A stretch of DNA of 64,000 nt, taken from NCBI RefSeq assembly GCF_019175385.1, contig NC_083341.1, positions 19,228,203-19,292,202 on the forward strand. Reading direction: 5' to 3'. The notes under the pieces were generated by a model, which was not told the origin of the DNA, made no database searches, and saw nothing but the letters and a program-made list of their open reading frames with translations. The stretch is from Lycium barbarum. Its lineage: Eukaryota > Streptophyta > Magnoliopsida > Solanales > Solanaceae. Every line of letters starts with the position of its first letter. The stretch's first letter is position 1. This document shows, piece by piece, positions 49,914 through 60,700 of the stretch. The position numbers were made by a program, and so were the translations under genes.

Positions 49914-52075
49914 AAAAAACAATGTTGATTCATGGTTCAACTAGTTAGCCATTTCACATTCACAAAGTTAAGAGAAACCAAGAAATAGAAAGAGAAGCTC
50001 TCGGCCATGGCTGGCCGAGAATGAACTCCAAAGTTTGACAAAAAAAAAGTCAGTTTCTCCATCAAATCAACTCCTCATCAAGTGCATAAGAACGTGTAGT
50101 AGTTGTTGGAAAGAAACAAGGAGGTGTAGCATGTCAATAAGGTAGAAGATTCGGCCAAGGTTGAAGAACAAATTGTAAGGTAAGAATGATTATGTTTCTT
50201 GTGTTGTATGATGATTTGAATGTACAATTCGTGCATGTTGTTGTTGGATTGTTGTTGTGGTTGAAGTTGAGGTGAGCCGTGAGCTTGGGTGAAGCCATGG
50301 TTGGTCTCATTTTGCATGTATGGTTGATGGATTGAATGTGTGTTAACATATGTAAATGAATAAGGATTGTAAGAAGTTTGTTTATGAGCCGTGTGTTGTA
50401 GAGTTAAATGGAATCATGCTTAATTTTCTTGTACATGTATTGGGAATGGATTGAATGTGTTGTAGTATGGATAAATGGATGAAAATCATGAAGTTGTTGG
50501 AATGGTGTTGAAGCCGTGTAAGGGGACTGTTTTAGGGGGATTGTGGACTGTTTTGTGCCAAGTTTTGATTGTTATTGTTATGGACATGGTGGTGTATTGT
50601 ATGCATGTTGAATATGTGAATTGAGGTGTTAAAGAAACGAATTATGTTGAAGTATACAAGCAGTCCAAAACCGTGGACTGTTTTAAGGTTAGAAGTGAAT
50701 TAGTGTATGTTTAATGTTGAATGTTGTTGTGAACATATAGTGAAAGTGAAGTGAAATGATTCAAGTTGAAATTGAAATGATTTGTGGGCTGTTGTAAGAA
50801 TAAAAATGATGCTAAAACAGTTCCAAGAATCGTGAAAGTAATGTTATTAAACGTGTTGTTGTCGTTGTAAGTTAAAACTGGAAAATTGCTAAGTGAAAAT
50901 GGTATTGTGGTATGTGTTGTTTGACCGTGAGTTTGGGACTGATTTGAATGATGTGCAAGCTGTCCAAAGTCCCCTAAGTCATGTTAAACAAGTTTGGAGT
51001 GATATATGAAAGAATGATTAGCAATGTTAGCTTGTAGCACTAGTTGGTTTGAATGCGAACGAAACGTCGTTTAAATGTTAGAAAGGGATTGTGAGCGTCA
51101 AAATACGTATTAAATTCCTTTGTAGACTAATTGTAGCTCTTGATATCTTGATATAGGGTAAGTGTTATTGGGCAGCAAGTACAAGTTATAATACGACTAA
51201 ACGCTAAAGGTATGTAAAGCAACTTTCCTTCTTTTGGCATGCCTTAGTTTTACATAGGCTAGATTAGAGCCTTAAGGGAATTCCAAATTCGAAATCCGAG
51301 CATGATATGATCCTTATATAATTCTTGGCACTCTTATGCATGATTTGATAAGAATATGAACCATTATGTCTTCGAAATAATCGTTTTCCAAATGTTGCAC
51401 AAAAAGTTTGTTTAGAAAATTCCATAACTTCTGAATGTCATATCTCTCGCATAAAGGCTCGGATTGTTCCAATATTTTTATAGGAGTTTGCATGATGTAT
51501 AATGAATATGATTTCCATAGGCGGGCCCGACTCGGTTCAATACCCGTTCGTGGGTCCCGCGACTTTCCTTTATGCGATTCGGAGAACTTTTGAAAGAATT
51601 TGGTATGACTATTATTCCGATTTCGAATATGATCATTTTTACTTATGTTTGAGTTTGTGATAATGATTTTGTGCATATGACTACTCACGACTCTACTCGT
51701 GCATTCTGTTATCCCTTCGCCAAGTCCCGGGCCGGTTCTGTTGTCGTGCGCACTTTGATATACTCCGGAGTTATGCTGTGCTTATGGTTCACCGAGCTAC
51801 TCGCCAAAGAGGGTCGGGTTCCACTTATATATGATGTTATGGTGTGTATGGCGTTATGCTGTGTTATGATATGTGACGGGGAATATGGAGATTTGAAACT
51901 TTCTAGTGTTATGCTGTGTTATGGCGCCATTGACGGGCGGGCGACCATATTCTTCTGTACCCTATGCATGACTTATATTTTTGAAAATTAAACATTTTGA
52001 TATAATGGATTTGTACTTATTTTCTGTACCACTATTCTGTTTATGTCTCAGATTTGTTTTCTGTATCTTCTGCTT

Positions 52076-52158
52076 TGCATACTCAGTACATATTTCGTAC
52101 TGACCCCCCTTTCTTCGGGAGGGGAGGGGGGGGGGGGCTGCGTTTCATGCCCGCAGGT
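52076..52158 (+). other. Tandem stem-loop of S7 LTR
   Basis: CAGTAC (52084-52089) with GTACTG (52097-52102), then CCCCCC with a long G run, ending GCAGGT. Confidence 0.55.
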
Positions 52159-53170
52159 ACAGACGCACAGTTTGGTGATCCACCAGTTTAGGATACCCTC
52201 TTTTGCTGTTTGGAGTGCTCCTCTTATTCCGGAGCCTACATTTTGGTATATATTCGTTCTTTGCATATGTATATATTTGTTCAGGGGTATGGCGGGGCCC
52301 TGTCCCGCCATATGATACGGTTGGTCTGTTTAGAGGTATGTAGACGTACATGTGGGTTGTGCCTACTTCTGTTCAGATGTGTTTGTATGATCCTACTCGT
52401 TATGGCAGCCTTGTCGGCGTGCATTTTGTATATGTTTTGGGGTCGTTGTGCCATTTGATAGCCTTGTCAGCTTTTGATATATATATATGTATACGCATCT
52501 GGTTGTGCTGAAATGTGTCTGAGATAGTTTGATATAATTTAAGGCAGCGTGTGACAATTGTGCTAGTATATTCTATCTGTATGTGATTCGAATTGGATAA
52601 GTTCGTTAGGGTGCCCAACTCGGGCACTAGTCACGGCTTACGGGGTTGGGTCGTGACAAAAGAGTTTTGTTTTTTTTTTTTTTTTTGGTTTTTTGCACCA
52701 CCCACCCCAACCACTTCCGCAACCATGCACCACCCCACCCCGCACCCCACCCCACACCCCCGCCCCCGCCCCCCAAATTTTATTTTATTTTTAATTCTTT
52801 TGGGTTTCTACACTACCACGTCCCCCCTCCCTACTCAACCCACTCCCCGCACCCTACCCTCACCTACCCCAAAATATTTTTTTCTTTTTCGTTAAAAAAA
52901 GTTTTAAAAGTTTCTTTTTTTTATTTTTTTTCACCCCAACGACCCCCCCCCCCCCCCCCGAATTTTCTACTTCCTATTTAATTTTACCTTTTTTATTAAA
53001 AAATTATAAAAATTGAAAGTTTGCATGGTTATTGGAGGGGGTGGGTGGTGTAAAAATCCGAAAAAAGTAACTTTTAAAACTTTTTTTAAGATTTTTTTTT
53101 TTGGGCGGGGAGGGATGTGGTTGTTTAGAAAATCCAGAAAAAAAATTAAAAACTTCAAAAAAAAAAAATT

Positions 53171-53235
53171 GGGGGTTGGGGGTGGGGGTGGGGGTGGGGT
53201 GGGGTTGGTGTGGTATGGGGTGGTGGGATTGGGGT
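53171..53235 (+). repeat. G-rich tract with G-quadruplex potential
   Basis: Runs of four to five G separated by one or two T over 53171-53205, then shorter G runs. C-rich counterparts lie at 48911-48960 and 52735-52775. Confidence 0.7.
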
Positions 53236-53429
53236 TGGGGTGGAGTTATGGGGCTTGGGTGGGTATTTTCCCGAGAATATTTTCTACCAACCAAATGAAT
53301 ATTAGAAAATAAGTTGAAATTCACTTATTTTCCGCTACCCACACGAACATGAGAAAATAATTAAAAATTTACTTATTTTCTAAAAACACATTTTCCAGGA
53401 AAACATTTTCCTCCATACCGAACACACCC

Positions 53430-53529
53430 TTGGTATTAACTTATTTTTTTTAAAAGTATGATGTGATATGTTAGTTTTGTTAGAAGTTTGAGGTATGTTA
53501 TATGTTGTACTTCGTTGGACTTTGCATAT
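53430..53529. other. Spacer between MITE 2 and the copia remnant
   Basis: Nothing recognised. Confidence 0.4.
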
Positions 53530-54010
53530 TCACCGGGAATGGGAGCACTTAGCAAGTTTACAAGCACGGGATGTACTAAAGATTGGCATGCCAAGCGAGA
53601 GTTATGTGACTCTAATTTGATACAAATATCTAAGGCATGTCTTCTAGAAAATATCTTGGTGTACTCAAAAAGAGTTTTTTGACACAAATTGGAGCACTTT
53701 ATCTATGATTGGTATTCTTATTTCTTATTCTGCTAATATTATATTTTTATATTTGGAGGTGGTATTATTTGTTGGGAATCAAAAAATTGTATTGCTAACT
53801 CTATCATGGAAACTGAGTATATTGTTTTAGTATTAGCTAGTAAAGAAGCGAATTGGCTGAGATACCTAACTATTATTTCAAATAACTTACTTTGATAAAT
53901 TCACTCCTTCCAATTTTAATTCATTGTGATAGCACTAGCTGCTATTGGAGGAGTACAAAATTGTTCTATCAAAGGTAAACCCAAACCTATAAATAAAAGC
54001 CACAACTCTC
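53530..54010 (+). pseudogene. Degenerate copia RT/RNase H remnant
   Basis: Conceptual translation with frame changes shows LSKFTS..G..DWHA (the end of the RT region), then GGIICWESKNCIANSIMETE and YIVLVLASKEANWLRYLT, which correspond to the copia RNase H blocks (S-W-x-S-K, A-x-S-x-x-E-A-E, A-x-K-E-A-x-W-L). A C-D-S-like block and V-Q-N-x-x-x-x-G-K-x-K-P follow near 53930. It is broken by stops and frameshifts. It is not part of the copia element at 57 kb, which lies on the other strand. Confidence 0.7.
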
Positions 54011-54772
54011 TAATATTCCTGTCGATATTCTCCGCCCAACAATTCCAATTTTGTCTTTGTACTTTGTTTCTTTTTCATTTTTCTTCACTCATAGATATTG
54101 TCATAATGCCGATGAAAACAAATAGAAACATATCATAACTTATACATATTAGAAACTGGAAGCTACATGTGATGGAAGAGAATGAAGAATTAATAGAAGA
54201 AAAATATTTCCTTTAAATACTTTACTACCTTTTTCTTTTGATAGGTTCAAATACCCTGCTAATATGGATTCCAATTCTGAACTTCATGAACTCAATTTGT
54301 TAGATGCTATAATATGAGGCATCATTTTTCACAATGCCAGCCATGGACGATTCACGATACGCCTTTCGATTTCTCAATTTGCAATCCTTTCTCCATTCCG
54401 ACATGAAATTTCGATGTACTGAAGTGCACAGAGAGAAAGGGAGGTGGGGATAAACAAGGAGGAGCTTGTGTATTAAATGGTATTTAATACAAAAGTCTAA
54501 TTAACATTTTAAATATCAATTTCCAAATGATAACATATAGTATAAGAGTTTGAAACAATGGGGATCAAAGTTTGTGACTGATACAACATTTCAGGTAAAT
54601 CATTACATTGGTGATGCGCCAAGAATACTGTCACCTTTCTTGGCACCAAATGCACCCTTGTTAGGTGTTAGCGAAAGAGTGTATGCAGCTGTAGTTTCAT
54701 TCAGATATTGATGTAATTTGGATAAGAGAGAGAAGAAATAATGACTGTTGTGGCTTCATCTACAAAGAAGCT
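54011..54772 (-). other. 3' flank and probable 3' UTR of the LEUNIG-like gene
   Basis: The stop codon at 54773-54775 is followed on the minus strand by AT-rich text without long frames. I could not fix the polyadenylation site. Confidence 0.4.
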
Positions 54773-57700
54773 TCATTGCCATATCTTGATCCACTCGTCA
54801 TGACTCACTGAAGCTATGGTTCCTTTTGAAGGTGAATCTGCTAATGAAGAAATTATACCAGTATGTGCACTATATGGCCATGTTATGTTGCTCTGGAAGA
54901 TTGGATTCCACAGCTCCAGGAACTGCAACAACATTCGACATGTATCAGATTAAGAGGGAAAAGGATAAATAAAATCAAGGACTATACATGTGAATAAGCT
55001 TCAAACATGAACGATTTCATCTGACAGAGTAACTACTCAGTTTGGAAATCTAATATTCCAAAATTCCCCTCAACAGAGAAGTCATTATGCACCACAGAAT
55101 GACCAGACACGGATGGGAAAGCAAAACTGTTTTAGATGAAATTGATATGCAATCAACATTTTCTTTATTGAGATTAAAAAAAAAAAAAAATAGCAAGAAT
55201 AGCAATGGTACTGTTGGAAGCAAACCTCATATCAAAATGTGCACTCTAAGACATATCATTGTAACACCAGAACCCAAAATTGCAGACTATTCTTACCCTC
55301 CTATTATTCCTTTTCCATTTCTTAGCTTTGGCTGGCAAAGAGAGTTCTTTGTTTCTTTTCCTTCTTTTTCAGGAGGGTTCAAAATCTAAGCATCCTAAGT
55401 CAAATTTGTTGTTTTGCAAATATATAGAAACATTAATCGAGCCAAGTCTACAAGAACTTACCTATGAGCATCCTAAGTTAAATTTGTTGTTTTGCAAATA
55501 TATAGAGACATTAATCGAGCCAAGTCTACAAAGAACTTATATATGAGCACAAATCTTCAGCAGAAAATGTCCACATTGTTTTAAGCATACCTCATCCGAG
55601 CCAATCACCAACAATTGAGCGTACACAGGGTGGAAAGTGCACGATTGAAACTTATTGCCACTGGAGCACAGTTCATGTATACACTTTCCTTCACTAACAG
55701 ACCATATCCGTGCACTATCCTCGCTCACGGATGCCATGTAATTCCCACTCATATCCCAGCAGATTGAACGGACGTCTTTGACGTGTCCCTATCAATCAAA
55801 GTAAACGAAACCACATTGATACGATATAGTAATGAACAGATCATAAATTTAAAACAACCTTGATCAGTGTTCAAGAATAGCATCTTACTTGTAACTTTTT
55901 TTGGATGTTGTTTGTCTGGACATCAAAGAGATTTATAATATTTTCGGTAGAACTTGCCAGAAAGTCCCCAAGTTGAGGTTGAAATCTAACTTGTCTACTG
56001 CCTCCCTGCATTGTACCAAACCAAGGGCTAATCAATACAATTTTTCGTTAATGCATAATAGCTAATTCTCTATAACCACTCTGTTTAGAACACTGTACAA
56101 TGCATTGCTGAATCTGATACGGATGTTCAAATAACATTACGAAATCCTTTTATTTTCTAAACTATCATTTTGCATGTGTATCCACATGATGAGCGGCTAC
56201 TTATCTTGAAAACCTAGAAATTGTTTGGAATAAAAAAAGAAAAGAATAATAAGAAAAACATTTCCTACAATCAAATGCAGGAAGTCATGAAAAAACAGAT
56301 TCAACAATGATTCAGAATCAGCTAATTAGGTAATCTCCAATCTCCAAATTGAAATGGAAATAGAAAGCAGCTAATAATCAGTTATGGAGCCTTCCTATGT
56401 ATCAATTATGGAGCCTTCCTATGTCAAATAGAGATACCTCTTTATCAACATCTAAAACAAAGGAAGGAAATAGAGAAACCAACCTTAAAAATGAGTGTGA
56501 AATCACCCTTATTGACATCCCACAGTCTAATCTCATCCTCGCTATCACAAGAACTGAGGAGATTCACCTTTGTTGGATGAAAATCTATTGACATCACATG
56601 CCCGGCATGCCCGGCAAGGTTTTGGAAAGGGTTGTTTGGCTGGATTATGACAAAATGGTGAGATATGCACAGTAGGATGGTTGTAATAGACACGGATCAA
56701 AAGGAAGCAATTCAAGAGATTAGACATTACCGTTATGAGAAATCCTGATAACCAGAAGAAAAGAAAAAAAAATCTGAACGATTAAAGACTGCATAAGATG
56801 CTTTGATAACAGCAAGTTCCTCAAATATTGACTCAAATGAGATGTATTATAGACAGCAAAACATGATAATGCTGGTATTTGATATAACTGTAATTAAATC
56901 TTTTGAGTATCCTCACTACAGAGATAAAGACTCTGAAAATAATGCCACATTGACAATTGTCCGAGCAGCTAGAATCAGGATAGTATTACCACAGAATCAA
57001 TCAGAAGAAATAATGTGGACCAAGAACAATGAAATCATAGCACTAGTAAATATATGTCCAGGTGAGTTGACTCTGTGCTGACTGCTATTTTGTTGGGAAT
57101 AAAATAGACCCGCAAAAATAATATTCACGGTATTAGTGATAAACGCGGAACACTAAGTTATGGTTAAATCAGCAAGAATAAAATGCAGCAATAATGACAC
57201 CAAGATTTTACGTGGAAACCCTTCTGAATAAGGGAAAAACCACGGCCAAGAGGAGTAGCTGATATCACTATAGTAAGGAATTTTACACTGTGTAGTCACG
57301 AGTATAAATACTCCAAAGACCACTACACACTCAAAAAGAAAAACACTCTTTTGATTTTTCCCACCTCACTACAATATCACTCGCACTCTATTTTTCTTCA
57401 CAGACTATTTTCTTACAGTCTATGAAATACCTCACTTTGCTCTCACTCAGATGTATTGTCTGAGATTTTGGTGTGTATAGCAAATGATCTTGGTGTATTA
57501 CAAATGAACCATAAGCTGCCTATTTATAGGAATGAATTTCCTATGATGAGGTAAGCGCTTACGTCACGACTATGATGAGGTAAGCGCTTACGTCATGACT
57601 ATGATGAGGTAAGCGCTTACATCACGAAAATGTGAACAAAAGAATTGGCTTGTTGGCCAATTCCACAATTGCTACAAATGTGATTTTGTCAAAGGAAGAA

Positions 57701-60700
57701 AAATTTTCCTTCCTTAAAATATGGGATAGGGGACTGGACCCCACAAATCTCCCCCTCCAGTCCCATTCACCTGAAGGAGGGTACACTGGCTTCTAATTTT
57801 AGTGCATGCCGACAAGTTCTTTGCACAATTCGAACTTGTCTCTCGGTACCGCCTTGGTCAGCATATCTGCAGGATTTTCATTCGTGTGAATCTTCTTGAC
57901 TTGGAACAATTCGCTTTCCAATTGCTCACGAATCCAATGATATCTGACATCGATGTGTTTTGTTCTCGCATGGTACATGGAGTTCTTGCTCAAGTCTATT
58001 GCACTCTGACTGTCACAATAAACAACATACTCCATTTGCTGCAATCCAAGTTCTTGAAGGAATCTCTTGAGCCATATCATCTCTTTGCCAGCTTCAGTAG
58101 CCGCAATATACTCCGCTTCCGTTGTAGATAGTGCGACACACTTCTGCAACTTTGACTGCCATGATATAGCTCCCCCTGAAAAAGTAAACAAATATCCAGT
58201 AGTGGATTTTCTGTTATCAAGGTCACCTGCCATATCAGAATCTGTATAGCCCTTCAAAATTTGATTTGATCCTCCAAAACACAAGGATTCATCTGATCTT
58301 CCTCTTAGATACCTGAGTATCCACTTCACAGCTTCCCAATGCTCTTTCCCTGGATTTTCGAGAAATCTGCTAACAACACCGACTGCATGAGCAATATCTG
58401 GTCGAGTGCATACCATTGCATACATTAAACTTCCGACGGCAGAGGAATAAGGAATCTTGGCCATTCTCTGTTTTTCCTCTGTTGTTGTAGGACACATCTT
58501 TTTGCTCAATTTCAGATGACCAGGAAGAGGTGTGCTAACCCACTTAGCACTCTTCATATTGAAGCGCTCTAGTACACGTTCTATGTACTTTTTCTGCGAC
58601 AAATAAAGCTTCTTTTCATCTCTCGAACGAGTAATTCTCATGCCCAAAATCTGCTTAGCATGACCCAAGTCTTTCATTGCAAAAGACTTACTCAACTGTT
58701 TCTTCAACTCGTCAATCCTGGAAGCATTTTTGCCTACAATCAACATATCATCCACATATAGCAGAAGGATGATAAAGTCACCATCAGAAAATCTTTGTAC
58801 AAACACACAGTGATCTGAAGAAGTCTTCTTGTAACCTTGCTCCCCCATAACAGACTCAAACTTCTTGTACCACTGTCTGGGAGCTTGCTTCAATCCATAG
58901 AGACTCTTCTTGAGTTTGCATACAAGATTTTCTTTACCTTTTGCCTTGAAGCCTTCAGGTTGTTCCATATAAATCTCCTCTTCTAAGTCACCGTGAAGAA
59001 AAGCAGTCTTCATATCCATCTGTTCAATCTCCAAATCAAGACTAGCAGTCAAACCAAGAACTGTCCGAATGGAGGACATTTTCACGACAGGAGAAAATAT
59101 TTCGTCAAAGTCAATACCTTTCCTTTGACCAAATCCCTTAACAACCAATCTAGCTTTGTATCTGGGCTTCAAGCTGTGTTCTTCGGCTTTAACTTTGAAC
59201 ACCCACTTGTTCTTCAAAGCTCTCATGCCCTTAGGCAAGTTCACCAACTCATAAGTATGGTTCTCATGCAGAGATTTCATCTCATCTTGCATGGCTTCAA
59301 TCCATTGATCCTTGTGCTCATCTTCCATGGCCTCTTCATAACATTCAGGTTCTCCCCCATCAGTGAGTAATACATACTCATTAGGTGAATAACGGGAAGA
59401 AGGAACATGCTATCTAGTAGACCTTCTAAGTGGAATATCTGACTCATCCACGACTTCATGAGTAGGAGCATCTACTTCATCAATAGCAGCATCGTTATCA
59501 TCATCAATATGCTGATCTGGAACATGATTCTGGGCATCACCATCGTCATCGAGCCCACCAACTTCATCAGCATTTGTATGAGGAACTTGATCAAGATTAA
59601 CTAAACCTTCAGAACTTGAAGATTTTATCTTCTCCGCTTTGTTAATATCTTCAATGGTTTAATCCTCCATGAAGATAACATCACGGCTTCTCACAACCTT
59701 CTTCTCAATTGGATCATATAGCCTGTAACCAAGCTCATCAAGGCCATAACCAATGAAGATGCACTGCCTTGTCTTGGCAGTTAATTTCAACCTTTCATCT
59801 TTAGGCACATGTACAAAAGCTTTACAACCAAACACTTTCAAGTGGTCATAGGAAACATCCTTTCCATACCAAACTCTGTTTGGAACATCACTTTGCAAAG
59901 CAACCGCAGGGGATAGATTAATAACATGTGCAGCGGTCAATAAAGCCTCACCCCAAAAGGAATTCGGCAACTTTGCTTCAGAAAGCAAACATCTGACTCT
60001 TTCCATCAAGGTCCTGTTCATCCTCTCTGCTAAACCATTAAGCTGAGGAGTCTTAGGAGGAGTCTTCTGGTGTCTGATACCCTGTTGCTTGCAGTATTCG
60101 TCAAACGGTCCACAATATTCACCACCGTTATCAGTACGAATACACTTCAGCTGCTTTCCAGTTTCTCTTTCAACTGAGGCCTGAAACTGCTTAAAGACAC
60201 CCAACACTTGGTCTTTAGTCTTTAAGACGTAGACCCAAAGTTTCCTTGAGCAATCATCAATAAAGGTAGCAAAATAAAGTGCACCACCCAAAGTCCTTGT
60301 CTTCATTGGACCACATAAATCTGAATGCACCAACTCAAGCAACTCTGTCTTTCTTGAAGGAGGATGAGACTTGAAAGAAACTCTATTTTGTTTTCCAGCC
60401 AAGCAGTGCTCACACTTTTCTAATTTAGCACTTTCGAAATTTGACAATAATTTCTTTTTGGCCAGAACATTTAGTCCTTTCTCGCTAATGTGGCTAAGCC
60501 TCTTATGCCATAACGTTGAAGAGCTATTGCTCTCAACTGCATTCACCATATCAACACAGGTAGAGGCCGTAGTCCAGTATAGACCACGACGCTTTTCGCC
60601 ACGAGCCACAATCATGGAACCTTTAGTAAGCTTCCACTTTCCAGCACCATTGGTACTGACATATCCCTCATCATCCAAAACACTAACAGAGATCAAGTGC

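Larger units (their letters stand above)
48992..52658 (+). mobile_element. Solo LTR (S7), Del/Tekay-like
   Basis: 3667 bp, TGTTACACTCC...GGGTCGTGACA. The flanks are AAAAA and AAAGA, a 4-of-5 match in A-rich DNA. It lies inside MITE 2; joining its flanks restores the MITE. Open frames of 100-124 codons here have no known domain. Confidence 0.82.
48698..53429. mobile_element. Tourist-like MITE 2, split by a solo LTR
   Basis: Terminal inverted repeats of about 24 bp: GGGTGTGTTCGGTATGGAGG... at the left and the reverse complement ...CCTCCATACCGAACACACCC at the right. Left flank TTA (shared with MITE 1), right flank TTG (53430-53432). Without S7 it is about 1060 bp, filled with C- and G-rich low-complexity DNA. 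Confidence 0.8.

Noticed and set aside
51314..51688. 124-codon minus-strand frame
   Set aside because: Inside the S7 LTR, no known domain, no splice context.
58993..59370. Plus-strand frames opposite pol (also 57802-58131 and 60371-60844)
   Set aside because: Shadows of the strongly coding minus-strand gag-pol frames.
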